64,000 bases of DNA from the NCBI GenBank assembly GCA_963924555.1, contig OZ004586.1, forward strand, positions 558,001 to 622,000. Direction: 5' to 3'. Positions 22,501 through 37,500 of this stretch are shown here, piece by piece. Made by a program: the position numbers and the translations under genes. Source of the DNA: Crambe crambe. Taxonomy: Eukaryota; Porifera; Demospongiae; Poecilosclerida; Crambeidae. The notes beneath the pieces are model-generated. The model worked only from the letters and a program-made list of their open reading frames with translations. It did not search any database and was not told the DNA's origin. The first letter of the stretch is position 1. The number at the start of each line of letters is the position of its first letter.

Positions 22501-25500
22501 ATTCCATCAGCATCTATCGAGAGGTAGGTTGAATTTGGCGTGTTGGCTAACTCAAATATCTCTTTGATGGCGTTAAGATCAAGAGAGCCGATGAAAACTG
22601 TTATAATTGGGTCATCAGTGCTATTCGAGTAAGAAAACTCAGGTCCCATTCCCATTCCATCGACTAGAGTGTAATTCTCACCAATCACAAGAGACAGCTG
22701 AGACTGGAATGTGATGGAAGAGATATCGAGAGTCTCAGCATCGACTGTCTCTGAGAATGTGAGAATAAGGATCCCTTCATCAACATCAAGACTGAATCCA
22801 TCCAATACAGGACGAATCTCATCTTGAATGAAATTGGTGACCTGTAGGCCATTAGATCCAGATATCTGTAGGACGGCATTTTGGTTCATATCTTCGATGG
22901 CTGTGTAGTTCAGAGAGAGGTAGGAATTGTTTCTCGATGTGGCCACTTCTGTGAGACGCTTTAGATTATTGAGGTCTAATGTTCCAATACCCACGGTGAT
23001 GGACGTGGCATTTGGAGATGTAGAGGAACTTGAAGGAGTAAGGCTGAGAGTAAAGAGAGGACCAGAAGAGTCCCGGGCGTGTTGGATGGTGATGGATTCC
23101 ACATTGAGGGAGTCCCTGTTCACGGTCTCGTTGAATCTCAGCAATAACTCGCTATTATTCAGGTTGAGGTCAAACTCCTCCAGCCTTGGGCGATTGCTGT
23201 CAGGAACAAACACAGAGACAGGCAAGGCCTGGTCGTCTGGAATGTCGTTTACAGCATTGCTATTCATATCCATGATAAGTAGAGATGAGATGGACATGAA
23301 AGAAGTAAAATTGCTGGTTGCTAAGGTGTATAGTCTCTTCACTTCATTGAGATCTTGATCTGACAACATAATGATGATAACATTAGAATCATTTGAGTTG
23401 GAGTAGCTTGTGTTCGACAGCGAATGTGAGTAAACTCCTCCAGAGATATTGGAGCTGTCCTGTAATGTTATCTGAGTAATGGAGAGGGAGTCGGCTAGGA
23501 CTGTCTCAGAGAACATCAGGGAAACGATTCCTACGTTCATGTCAAAGTTGAATGACTGTAGAGAAGGTGAAACCCTGTCATCTGTGAAGATACTCACAGG
23601 GAGGGCAACGATGTCTTCCACAGCTATGAGGAAGTTGCCACTCATGTCTGTAATAGCACCACCAGTCACAGAGAGATAGGTGTTGTTTTCGCTTGTGGCC
23701 AGACCAGTAAGTCTCTTGATCTCGTTCAAGTCAGGAACTGATAGTTCCACATTCACAATGTGGTAATCATTCGGCTGCGAAATACCTCCAGAGAGGTCGT
23801 ACCTCTGCATGACTGACATGTCATCTCCACCAGAGAGGACAGTGTATTGGTCCAGGGCGTGGGTTGACACCCTGACAGTCTCTGAGAAGGAGAGAGTTAA
23901 GACGTCGGAGGTCAGGTTGAGATTGAATGATATGAGTTCAGGGCTGATGACATCACGCTCAAAACCACTAGCCCTGAGGGCAGTGGAGTCCATAATTGCT
24001 GTCACTGGATTCCTGTTCATGTCCAAAATGGCTTGCTGAGTGATCGAAATGAACGTGTTATTCACAGATGTTGCTACTTCTGTCAAACGCTTTATTTCAT
24101 TCAAGTCATTGAGACCCAGGAAGATGGTTACAATGGTAGAAAATGCAAGAGAATGGTTGCTGTCAGACAGTGTCCTGAAATCAGACCGTACACCTGCTCC
24201 TTGGATGGTGATTTCCGGAATACTGAGTGAAGAGCCATTAACTGTCTCATCAAAAGTCAAGATGATCACTTCCATGGTGAGATCAAGGGAGAAAGTAACA
24301 AGCTGAGGAGAAGTAAGATCATTGTTGAACTGGACTACTTGAATTGCCGACTCATTATCAACTGCTTGGACTTCATTGTCATTCATATCCATGATAAGTT
24401 CTTCACCGAATGCTATGAACATATCTCTGCTCCCAGTAGCAAGGTCATCAAATGCCTTAATGATGTTATGATCTTCCACAGAGAGATACAGAGTTATTAC
24501 TGTGGAATCAACAAGAGAGGCAGAGCCGTTTGTAAGTGTGTGGAAGGAACTTGTCTCACTGATGTTCAAGGCATTCAGTATCGTGATCTCTTCTTCCATG
24601 ATTGTGTTGGCTCTCACAGTCTCATCAAACGTGAGGATAATGGCACCTTGATTTGCATCAAATGTGAAGTCCAGCAGTCGAGGGGAAGTCATATCTTCTG
24701 TGAAGTTGGAAGCCGGGATAGCTTCTTCAACAGTGGAAGCAATCACATCCCTACCAAAGTTATCATTGAATGTGAAGGCTCTCATTGAAATGAAGGTGTT
24801 GTTGCGTCTGGTTGCAAGGTTGTCATTCATTTTGATTTGATTGAGGTCTTCAGTTGATATGTTGATGGTAATGAAGTATCCATTATCACTCTCTGTGTAA
24901 CTGGAAGAAGTGAGGGTCACTGAATTGTCAGTGTTAATTCTACGAGAGTTCTGCAGAGTGAGCCCAGCAGGATTGAAAGTGCTGGCATCGATGATGTCAT
25001 TGAATGTTAAATGAACGAGCCCAAGATCCAGGTCAAGAGTGAAGTCAATCAGTGATGCTTGCATGTCGTCGGACACAAACCTAGAGGCTGCTAGAGCCCC
25101 CTCTGGGGGAACTGCCACCAGGTCATTGCCAGCCATGTCTTGTAAACTTCCTTGCCTCACACTTAGCCAAGTGTCTGAGATTCTTGTTGCAAGATTACCA
25201 GAGAGCTTCAAGTATCTGATGTCGGGTTGGAGGAGCTGAACTATGAGAACCATTGTCCCATTGAAGTCAGTAGCTTCAGTTGTGGTGCCTCCTAGTAGTG
25301 TTCTGTTGTCACTGGGAAGTGCCGAGGGTTCTGATTGGATGGTGAAGCCATCGTACATGGCACTTGAGACTCGAATGGGCTCGTTGAAAGTTAGGAGAAT
25401 TTGATCCAAATCAAGGTCCAGCTCAAAAGATGTGATCCTGGGAGGTGTTTGATCTCGAGTAAGAGTACCAGGTGTGACGGGTATTGCTGATGCAGGTAAG

Positions 25501-28500
25501 ATGGGGTTGACTTGGTTCGGAGTGGTCCTTGATACTGCATCGGCTATCAAACTTTGATTGATGGCTATGAAGGTGTTGAGATCTGCGGTGCCAATATCAT
25601 CCAGAGCTTTGATGCGATTGGCGTCCTCAGGGAGCAAGTCCACCACAATGAAGCGGCCATCGCGAGAAGAAGTGGTACCACCAGTGAGGGTGATCATGGT
25701 GGCATTGTCGGAGCGAGCGTTCAGCAAGGTAATGGCGGTAGCATCCAATGTGGAGACCGACACAGTCTCACTGAAGGTCAGAGTTACTGTATTCAGGTTC
25801 AAGTCGAGTTCAAACGACTGAAGGTCTGGTCGTCCTTGATCATCAGTGAAGGTGGAAACATACTGAGCTCTTTCTAGTGGGATAGGGATGATTGGATTGG
25901 TCGATGTATCTTGTAGAAATCCGTCTCCAAGAGCAACCCAGCAGTTAAAAATGGCCGTGCATAGTCCTCTCTGCCGCTGTATTTCGAAGAGATCCTCATC
26001 AGTCAGCAAAAACGTGAGACTTGTGTTGTCAGAGGATACGATGTTACCTCCCGTGAGGTTGTACGAGAACTGGGGGAGACGGTAGAAGGAGTGCAAGGAG
26101 ATTCTTGTCAGGTCCACACTTGAGGCATTTATAGTTTCATTGAATGTTAGTACGACTGTTCCAGAGTCCAAGTCAAACAAAGTGAACGCCGTGAGAGAGA
26201 CTCTGTTCATGTCTGGAGTGAACTCAGTAGAAGGGAAGCGACACTCTTCAAAAGTGGCAGGATCTATTGGATTCCATGACTGGTCCGTGATTGGTTCACC
26301 CATGATGGAGAGGCAGCAGTCTCTCCCATTGTTGTTGTACAAGCAAAATGGCAGCCGTTTGACCTCATTCAGGTCTTCAGTTGTCAGAGGACAAGTGAAG
26401 AAGGTCCTCTGGTCGTTGTTGCAGAGTCCTCCAGTGAGAGTAAAGTTGTAAATAGGCATATTACACAGTTCATTCATATTGAAACTCCCACTTCCAAATA
26501 TTCCATTCATACCCATACCACTCCCATTCCCAAATAAGCCACCAGTCATGTCACTCTCATTAACCATGCTCATGTCACTCTCATTAACCATGCCCATGCC
26601 ACTCCCTAAGCCACTCCTACTTCCTGAATCAACTGGACAGTTGAAGCAACAGTCGTGCAAAACGAGGTCCAAGGGACTGAGTACGGATATATTCACAGCT
26701 TCACTGAAATTCAAATTGAGGACTCCAGAGTCTAAATCCACTGCAAAGGTCAAGAGTTCAGGAGGTATTTGATCGCCAATGAAGGTACCAGTTCTTACAC
26801 GTAGGGCTTGTCCATCTGTGATGGGTACTAGCATGTTATTGTTCATATCTCTCACCAAATTGGATCTGGTGACTAAGAAGGAGTTGTCACCAGATGTGGC
26901 TACATTCTCCAGTTGTTTCAGGCTGTTCAGGTCGTTGAAAGAGAGCTGGAGTTGAATCACAGTGTTGTCATCTGTCACATTCCAAACACCTCCTGTGAGA
27001 GTGTAAGTGCTCATAGGACTTGCTGTCTGAGAGTCTTGGAAAGAGATGGCACTGGGATCAAACGTTGAGGCTCGCACTGTCTCTGAGAATGTGAAGCTGA
27101 TATTTCCAGTGGTGAGGTCCAGTGTGAAGCTATTCAGAGTAGGTTGGGTGGTATCCTGAGTGAACACTCGTACTGATCTGGCTGACATATCTGGAATCGA
27201 TGTGACAGAGTTATTCGCTGTGTCAGAGATAGCTTCGGGGGTGAGAGAGAGGAAAGTGTTGAAAGAGGAAGTTGCTAGGTTGGTGATGCGTTTGATTTCA
27301 TTGGAGTCCTCGGGAGAGAGATTGATGACAACAATGGTACCATTCATGCTACTGGTGGTGCTGGAGCGTAGGGAGTACTCGACTGATGCTGTTGTGTTAT
27401 CTTGTAAGGTGATAGAGCTGACATCGAGACTCTCCGTATTGACAGTTTCATCAAAAGTAAGAGACAATTCACCAGGTCCATCTAGATCCAAGTTGTACGA
27501 CACCAACATTGGAGGAGTACTGTCTTCCACGAAGAGTCCAACTTGAAGTGGGTCAGTTGAAGTGATGGGAACAATGTTAAGCTCTGAAGTGTCACTCAAA
27601 GCTGCTGCAGTCAGTACAATATAAGTGTTGTTCCTCTCGGTTGCCAAGGTTACGATCTGCTTGATGCGATTCACGTCAGGTGTGGTGAGGGAAACCATGA
27701 TTACCGACCTATCCTTGGTGGTTCTCACAAAACCTCCTGACAGAGAGAATGTAGAATTTGGGTTAGGTCCATCAACAAGCTGAAACTGAGCGAAATCAAG
27801 GGTTGAAAGGTCGATGGTCTCTGAGAATGACAGAGTCAGTACTTCTGTAGTTAGGTCCAAGTCAAATGCGTCCAATGTTGGTGGTAACACATCAGCTCCG
27901 AAATCATCCAAATTCACTCTGGAAGCACTTGCTTCTAACACAGCTGTCACTGAGTTAGCTACCATGTCCTCAATGAAGTCTGAAGTAAAACTGATGAAGG
28001 TATTGTTGACATTGGTTGCTAGGGAAGGTCGTGCTTTCAAGGCATTCAGATCAACAAGGCTGAGTTGTATGGAGAAGATTGGAGAGTTGGAATCGTTGGA
28101 GAAACTTGATGAGGTCAGAGTGTAGAAACTGAATCCATCGACATCTCGGGAAATCTGAGGTGTGTTCTGGAAGGTAAGTCGAGTGACATCAAGTGTCCCT
28201 GTCACATCAACTGTTTCCGAGAACGTGAAGCTGATAACACCAGACGTCAAGTTCAGACCGTACGTTAGCAACACAGGCTCTGTGATGTCCGCAGTGTAGT
28301 TATCAACTCTTGCTGCATTAATTCCATTCAACCTCTCCTCCACCTCTTGCATGTTCATGTCACTTATCAAAGTACTTGGAAATGTTAGCCAAGTGGTGTT
28401 AGCTTGGTTAGCGATTCTTCTGATTTTAATCTCGTTAAGATCATCATTTGTTATCTGAATGAAGACGATCGTGTCATCCCTATTGGAGAGAAGTGACCCT

Positions 28501-31500
28501 CCTCTGAGGGAAAACTCGTAGAAGTCAAAGGAGACATTTGATGATCGTTGCAAGGTGATATCAGTAAATTGAAGGGATGAAACATTCACAGTCTCAGAGA
28601 AGGTGAGGGTTAGTTGTCCGTTGTTTATGTTTAGGCTGTAAGCTTCCAGAATTGGCATGGTAGTGTCGTTACGAAAGAGAGAGGCTTGGAGTGCATTTGG
28701 ATCTGAGATTCGTTGTATTCTATTCCCGGCGATATCTCTGATGAAAATAGGATCAATGGCTATGAACGAGCTGTTCAAACTGGAGAAGAGGTTCTCATTT
28801 CTCTTCAAGTCATTCAAGTCCCTCTCTGTGAGAGACACAATGAGCATAAGACCGTCCTCACTGGTCGTGGTTCCCCCCGTTAGCCTCATCATCTGGTCCA
28901 TTCTCATAGTCATACCCACGCCTTGAAGGATTATGCCCCTGGGATCGAATGTGGACACATCAACTGGTTCATCAAAGTTCAGTGTTAGAGTCCCTCTGTC
29001 CACGTCTGCTGTGAATGTAGTCAGTTGAGGTGCAACAGTGTCAACACCATAAACATCAGCCTGCTGAGTCCGTTCCTGACTCGGGTTTGGTTCCAAAGCA
29101 TTGTCCGAGAAGGCTCCTCCTCGTATAGTGAGGAAAGTGTCGTTGATACTGCTGGCGAGGCCCCGTAGGAGTTTTATCTCATGGAGGTCAGAGTCCGTCA
29201 GGGAGATTGATATCACAGGTCCATCTGTTCCAGTCACTCTTCTGGTACTGGTCAGCCTGTATGAGAAAGTCAAAGGCTCAGGTTCCAATATAGTTCCCAT
29301 TCCAGAACCGGAACCTGTCACTCCAGAACTGGCATTGGAGGGTTGTATTATTCCTGATTGCAGAATGAGGAACGTGATATTGAATGTACTGACATCTACA
29401 GTCTCATCAAAGGTGAGAATCAAGAGTTCAGAGGTCAAGTTCAAACTGAAGGAGAGAAGAATAGGACCGACTGTATCTGCAGAGTACATAGTCACCATCA
29501 TAGCTCCACCATTGGGTAGGGGGATAATGGTATTGCCGGCCATATCACTGATAAAACCAGCTGGTATTACAATAAACGTATCATTCAGTTCTCTACCAAT
29601 TGTTTCAATGCGTTTGATGCTATTCAAGTCCTCAGTACCGATACTAATGACAATGTTGTCTGAGTCATTTGAAGCGGAAGAACTGAAGAGAGGAGGTCTG
29701 CCAGAAATCAGTGTGTATGTAGACTCGGTCATCCCAACCAGAGCTGCAGACTGGAAAGTGATGGTGCTGATGTTAAGACTGCGGATGTCGATAGTCTCAG
29801 TGAAATTGATGATCAATATGCCAGAGTTGAGGTCCAGTTCCACTGAAAGTACTTGAGGACTGACTGAGTCCCTCGTGAATGTCCGAACAGGTTGAGCCTC
29901 GAGTCTTGATATCGCTACAACGTTGTTAGCATTCATGTCCAGAAGAGAGATATTGGTGATAGCAATGAAGGTATCATTCATATCAGTGGCCAGTCCTCGT
30001 ATTCTCTTCAGCTCGTTGAGATCTTCCAGACCGATTCTCACATCAACCACATCATTGAAAGGTGTCGAAGTGAAGCTACTTTGAGGTGAAAAGGTGAACA
30101 TTGGGTCATCGTCATCATTAGTGTTGGCTGCATAATGCAGCGTTATCTGACTAACGTCAAGTGATGAGGTGTTAACTGTCTCAGAGAAATACAATGTTAG
30201 TATCTCAGAGGTCACATTGAGATCAAACGCTAACAACACTGGTGAGGTGACATCCTCTGTATAAACACTGACAGGCAATGCATCACATCTGCTACCCCCA
30301 GGGCATAGCAGAGCAGTGACATTATTGGAATTCATATCAAGAATCAACTCCGAGGGGAAAGAGATGAAGGTGGTATCATTACTCGTAGCCAGTTCTGGAA
30401 GACGTTTTAGTTGGTTCACATCTTCCAGTGTGAGATTCAACGTGATCATTGTCGAGTTCTCCAAGGAGAAGGAACCTCCATTGAGGGTTAGTCTAGACAC
30501 ATTGATGGCCGTGTCGGTACTGACAAGAGTGATGTCTTGAAGGTCAAAGGTTGAAATATCAACAGTTTCAGAGAAAGTCAAGAACAGTTGGCTACTATCG
30601 AGGTCGAGATTGAAAGATTCCAGATATGGAGGTGTCATATCGGGTGAAAAGATCCGCACTGCTCTGGGATCGAGTTCACTAATGCCCACCACACTATTGT
30701 TATTCATGTCCAGAATACCTCCAAGATCCAAACTCAAGTAAGTGGAAGAGTTGGAGATGGCAAGGTCGTAAAGCCTACGAATCTCGTCAGAATCTGCCTT
30801 CATAAATGTCAGGTTGATCATGGTGGAGTCCAAGATAGAAGAGTTGCCACTGGTGAGTGTAAAAGTACCCAATTCATCTGTGCTGTTAGGTCTGTTCAGT
30901 AACGTGAAAGATTGGTAGATGATGGTGCTGGCATCAACGGTCTCAGAGAAAGTCAAGAAGAGTGTGTCAGAATCCATGTCCAGATCGTATGATATAAGTT
31001 CAGGTGGAATGATGTCTGCAGTGAATCTGGACACGAGAAGAGCTGAAGAAATCGGTTGTTCCTGTATTGGAACAAAGTTCATGTCACCAACCAGTTCTGG
31101 AGTGAAAGAGAGGTAAGTGTTTCCTTGGTATGTGGCTATTTCTTCTATCCTCTTAATCTCATCGAGATCTTCCTTAGTGATCCAGACGTATATTACCAAG
31201 CCATCCACCATCGAGCTGTTTCCTCCGGTCAAGGTGTGACCAATGATGGAGTTCTCTGCAGATTGTATGCGAAGCCTTGTGACGTCAAAAGATGAGGCAT
31301 CCACTGTCTCAGAGAAAGAGAGTGTCATGTTCCCGCCATTCATGTCCAATTCCCATGCCACCAGGAATGGGTTTGTGGTATCAGGAATGAACCTTGCAGC
31401 CTGTTGAGCAGCTGTTGTCTCGATGGGCACGATTCTGTTCCTGTTCATATCAACTATCAGACTATCCGGGAATGTTATGAAAGTTGTATTCCGGGAAATG

Positions 31501-34500
31501 GCCAGTCCGAAAATGCGTTTTATCTCATCCAAGTCTTCTTTTGAAAAAGTGATGTTGACTGTCGTAGCATCAATAGATTCAGTGTGATTCCCATCACCTC
31601 TCAGAGTAAAGTGGAGCACTTCCTCCTCATATTGAAAGCCAGTGACTATCTCAACTGTAGCATTGGTGGCGTTGCTATCATCATTCAAGGTTTCATTGAA
31701 GAGGGTCACGTTTTCCTGAATCTCGATCAGAGATGTGTTCATGACGTTCTGAAAGGTGATGAGAGTGCGATTCAGAGTGTTAGCCTTTACTGTCTCATTG
31801 AAGGTTAAGTAAAGGACCCCGATGTTCATGTCCAGTACAAAACTGATAAGTGATGGGTTATTTATGTCTGGAGTGAAGAACCGAACTCTCAAGGCCTCTC
31901 TTTCTGCAGGAGGAAGAATGGGGTTGGGAATCGCAAAGATTTGCAGTTCATTGTTGTCATCTCTGACCAGTAGATCTGTGTGAGTCACAAAGGTGTTATT
32001 GGCTTCAGTCACAAGGCCTTCGTTTCTCTTGATATCATTAAGGTCTCTTGCAGAGAAGCTGAAGACAGTGAAGTAATCATCTGCATTCCTTGCCACACTT
32101 TCTGGTGCTCCTCCAGTCAAGGTATAGTTATTAAGTCCAAAGAGGACACTGTCATTATGGAAGGTCCATGCTGTGGGCCTGAAACTACTTTGAGAGACGA
32201 CATCATCGTAAAACAATGTCATAGACCCAACATTAAGATCGACATCAAAATGTAACAGGATCGGATCTAGAGTGTCTGGTGTTAACATGGTTGCCCTGAT
32301 ACCCTCACTTGCAGCTATTCCTAGTAAAGGATTGTCGGCTGTATCCAGTACTGTGCCATCGGCAATGGATAGGAATGTATCAAATGGAGTTCGAATGCCG
32401 TCAGAGAATGCCAGCTGATCTGTGAGCTTCACAATTCTCATATCTTCTCGAGTGAGCGTGATGATCAAGATGGATTTGTTTGGTGAACCATACTCCACTG
32501 AGCCGCCTTTCAGAGTGAATGAGGGTGTGGCTGAAAGTGTTCCATTCATCACTCCCTGGAGGGTGATATTGGTAAAGATGGTGGAGTTGATACGAATTGG
32601 CTCATCGAAGGTAAGACTGAGTAGATCATCACGAAGGTTGAACTGGAAGAATTGGAGAGTTGGACTGGTCACATCGGGTTCATAGTCCCATGTCTGTAAT
32701 GACTCGTTCATCGGTACAGCCTCAATGGGGTTATTGTTCATATCCATGATGGTGGTACTAGTGATGGAGATGTAAGTGTCACTAAGTTCAGTTGCCAGTT
32801 CCTCAAGAGCCTTGATAGCAATCAAGTCATCAAAGGAGAAGCTGAACTCCAGATATAACCAATTTGTCTGGGTCAGTCGAGTTCCTCCAGTTAGAGTATA
32901 GTTCTGTAAACCAGTGGTGGAGGAGTTGAGGGAGTTGTAAAAGGTAATTCCTGTTGGATTGAAAGTCTGGACGTTGACTGTCTCGTCAAACGTTAGAGTC
33001 ACATTTCCGGCGTCCAAATTGATGGAGAAGTTGACCAGCGTTGGAGCCACAGAATCTGCTATCACCATGGCGAAAGATGTCGAGAATGCTGAATCATCAC
33101 TCACTATTTGAACAGCTGGATTCATGGCCATATCCAGCACGACATAAGGGGAGAACTGGATATAGCAGCTGGGGGTTGTGGAGACCACACAGAGAGAGGT
33201 GTCCTGTTTGATGCGGTTTAGGTCAAAGGTAGTGACCATAAACGAGACTGTAGTGTTGTCTCTCTCAGTGATCAATTCTTCAGGTCCCGTGAGACGCAGG
33301 AACTGGAATGTTGGATCAGGGATTATTGGCATCTGCCAGAACCTCTTCAGAACTACTTCTGATGTGTTGAAACTCGTAATGTTGACCGTTTCATTGAATC
33401 GAATGGTCAATATCTCATTGGTCAGATCGAATAAGACAAACTCAACTAAAATTGGACTAGTAACATCAGGAACATAGCGATCAGCCCTCTGGGAAGTATT
33501 AACACCTCTCTCTACCAACAAGTTCCCATTCATGTCTAGAATAGTGAGGTTTGTGTAGGAGATGTAACAATCTAGTTCCCTTAATGTGTCAGTGCAAAGA
33601 GAGAGCCTCTTGATTTCGTTGAGGTCTTCTACGGAAAACCTCACAGTGATAACGGTGCTGTTGTCCAGGCTGTGTGATAATGGAAGGGAGAGGGGGAGGG
33701 AGTCTGAGATGGGAGGGGACGCATCCTGGATCACAATCTCACTCACGATTAGAGAATCCCTGTTCACAGTTTCGTCGAACGTGAGGAGCATGTCCCCTGT
33801 GTTCAGATCCATAGTCCACTCAACAAGAACAGGTCTTGTGATGTCTTCAGTGAAGTTAGTGACCCTCAGACCATTGCCGTTAAGGATAGGCACGACCTCA
33901 TTCATGTTCTGATCTCTAACTAGGAGTCGAGTGTGAGTGAGGAAAGTGTTGTTCACTTCAGTGGCCACCAGGAACCTCAGCTTGATTGCATTTTGGTCTG
34001 TTATGGTAAGGTTAAGGGTGATTTCTGTTGAGTCGGTCATGGTCCAGTTTCCTCCTGTCAGTGTGTATGTCATCGTCACATCTCTACTGTCCACCATCTC
34101 GTCCAACTGGATTGAAATCTGGTTGGGGTTGAAGGATTGAGCGTCTATCGTCTCGGAGAAAGTGAGGTACATCACCCCAAGGTTCATGTCTAGATCAAAG
34201 GATTGTAAAGTGGGGGGAGTTACATCAGCTGTGAAGTTTCTAACTCGCAAGCCATCAGTCCTATTCACAATCTGATTCTCAAACATATCAACAACCAAAT
34301 CAGAGGAGTACGTGATATAAGTGTCAGCTGCTCTAGTGGCTAGACTGAGATCAAACTTGATGCGATCCAAGTCGATCTTTGTGATGTTTAAAATGAGAAC
34401 AGAACTATTGGCCGTGTCAGTGAACCCTCCGGTTAGTGTGTAAGAATCAGTGGCAGAGGGACCATCCTGGATGGTGATTTGCGTGGGATCCAGACTGAGC

Positions 34501-37500
34501 GAATTGACAGTCTCCGAGAAAAACAGAGTAAGGATGGAATCATCCGTGTCAAGATCAAAATTCTCCAACTCTGGAGGCACATTATCTCTGACGAACGTGC
34601 CTACTGAAGTTGCATTAAATTCAGGGATCGCTTCAACTAAATTATCGTTCATGTCTCGAATTGCTCTCTCAGTGATTGATATCATTGTGTTTCGACTGTT
34701 TGTGGCCAAGCCTGTGAGTTGCTTGATGGCATTGAGATCCGCACGGGTTAAGTTCACAACCACTATTGGTTCGTTTCGGTGTCCCACTGAAGCATTTGTG
34801 AGAGTGTAACGTTCTCCACTCTCCGCACTCAACAGGGTGATCTGACTCTCGTTAAAAGTGTCAACATTCACTGTCTCTGAAAAGTAAAGAGTAAGGATCT
34901 CCAAGGTTAAATCAAGATCGAACGCCCTCAGGACTGGTTCTGCCATATCTTCAAAGAAAGTAGCAACAGAGAAGTTTTGAGCAGCAGAGACATTGCGTAT
35001 GGGATTTCCGACCATATCTTCAATAGCTAACATGTCCAGTGCGATGAAAGTGTTATTCTCACTGGTGGCCAGCAGGGTGTCACGTTTGATGTTGTTAGCA
35101 TCAAATTCACTCAGCTGTATCTCGATGATAGGACCATTAGGAGAACGTGAGACACTTCCACTAGTTAGTGAGTATTCAGTGCTCTGATCAAACCCGAGAA
35201 GACTTATCATCTCCACAGCAAGTGTGGATCTTCGCACCGTCTCATCAAAGAACAGAGTCAGGACGTCTGTGGTGAGGTTGAGATTGAATCTCTCCAGCAC
35301 AGGCCCAGACACATCGGGCATACGTAGCAATGGTCGCAAGCTGTTGACTCCATCCATGCGAGGAGCGTTAGGGTTACCACTCTGATCAAAGACAGTGCCT
35401 TCTTCAATGTTGAGGTAGACATTGGAATCGGTGCTTCCAATCTCGAGTGCCTTGAGGGCATTAAGGTCATCACGATCCAGACTGATGATGACATCGGGAA
35501 CGTCACCCTGTGAGAGGAAGGAGCCATTGGTGAGGGAATATTGTCGGGGGTTAGCTGTAGTCGAGGTGTCAGAAACGGACTGGAGCGAGATCCCTGAAAA
35601 GTTGAAAGTGGTGATGTTGATGGTCTCTGAGAAGTGTAAGATGAGGATCCCACGGTTGAAATCAACCTCAAAACTGTCCAGAACGGGTACAGCGCTATCA
35701 TTGAGAACGAGCGTAGCTTGCAGAGGATTTTCTGAGGTGATTTCCATCACTTCGTTAGGCATGCTTTCATCAGTGAATGGTGTTGGATCGGTGATGAAGA
35801 AAGGCTCCACTGCAATGAAGGTGTTGTTAATATCTGTCCAAAGATCCTCCATTTGCTTGATGATGTTGAAGTCATCATTTGTCAGAATAAGCACAATCTG
35901 GAAACCGTTTGGAGAAGTGGTCACACCACCAGTCAGTGTGTGGTTGGATGTGGAATTTGGAGCAGATAAAGCTATAAGTCCTGTAGCATTCAAAGAACTC
36001 GCCAGAACCGGCTCGTTGAAGTTCAGAGTGACTGTACCGACAGTGAGGTCCACAGCGAAGGACTGAATGATGGGTCCAGTTTGATCGTATATGTAATCCC
36101 CAACCATTAAGAGAAGTTCAGCTGCTCCATTGGATTCAAGAGCTGTGTCTCTAACTGCATTGAGTCTCACTAAGAGGAATGTGTTATTGGGAGTGGTGGC
36201 TAGAGTTGACAGTGTCTTGATTTCCAACAGATCACTTGGATTCAGGAGGAACTCGACGACAGGTGACACAGAGTCCACACTCACACTACCAAGCAGTCGA
36301 TATTGTGCGTAATTCATTGTGTCATTGAGGGCGTCGGAGCGTACAACCAGTCTTCTCACTCGCAGTGTCCGGGCGTCCACTGTTTCATCAAACTCTAACG
36401 TCAGCCGACCAGTATCTGCATCAAAGTTGAAATTCTCTAGCATAGGTCTGCTGGTATCGGATACATAACCACCAACCAACACAGGCTGGGCTGTCAAGTT
36501 GGTTATATTCACAGCAACAAGTCCTTCCATGTCTTCAACAAGTGATACTCCAATGCTGATGAAAGTGTCAGACTCTTGCTTGGCTAAATTCCTCAGTGCT
36601 TTGATGTTGTTGGCGTCTGTTCTGGATAGCATAAGGCTCAATATTGGATCATTAGAAGGCCTCACCAAGTTGCCTCCAGTTAGACGATATGATTCAGACA
36701 TATTTGACTCCAAAGACTCCATATTTTGAAGTGTGATGAAGGTGCTGTTAAATGTGTCTATATTGACAGTCTCGGAGAAGGTGAGACGCAAGATCCTAGT
36801 ATCCATGTTCAAAGAGAAGCTCACTAATTCTGGTGATGTCGTATCGGGTGTGAACACTCTCACTTGCTGAGGGGAAGACTGGTTGATTTCCACCACAGTG
36901 TTCATGTTAGTATCCAAGACAACCAAGCTGGTGAGACTGATGAAGGTGGAGCTATTTGACACTGCTAATTCAGCCTGCCTCTTCAAGTCATTGAGATCGA
37001 GAGGGTCCAGCGTTATTGTAATTGTTGTTGAGTCGTTTGTGGACACGTTGCCAGCTACTAGTATCCTAGAGACCGTTGTTATATTGGCTGTTGTCATGTT
37101 GACTGCTGTCATGTTGGCTGTGGTCATGTTGATGGAAGTGTCATTGTCCGATAACTCATCAATTAGGTTGACTAAGATTGTAATCTCCTCAACGTTCACA
37201 GTGGCCGCCAAGACTGTTTCGCTGAAGCGAAGTGTCAGCAAACCCTCGTCCATGTCAAGGTCAAAGTACTCCAGCTCAGGAGGAGAGGTGTCGGGTGTGA
37301 AGAGTCTCACCCTGAGGCTGTTGATAATATCGATCATAACCACAGGATTTGCATTGGTATCCATGACGAGGTTTGGATCGATTGAAATGAAAGTGCGGTT
37401 AGAAGCTCCGAGTTCCTGCAAGTATTTCAGAGTGTTCAAGTCACTATCTGTGAGCGTGACAGTAACCATGGGAGATGGGAGGGATGAGAAGTTACCACCA

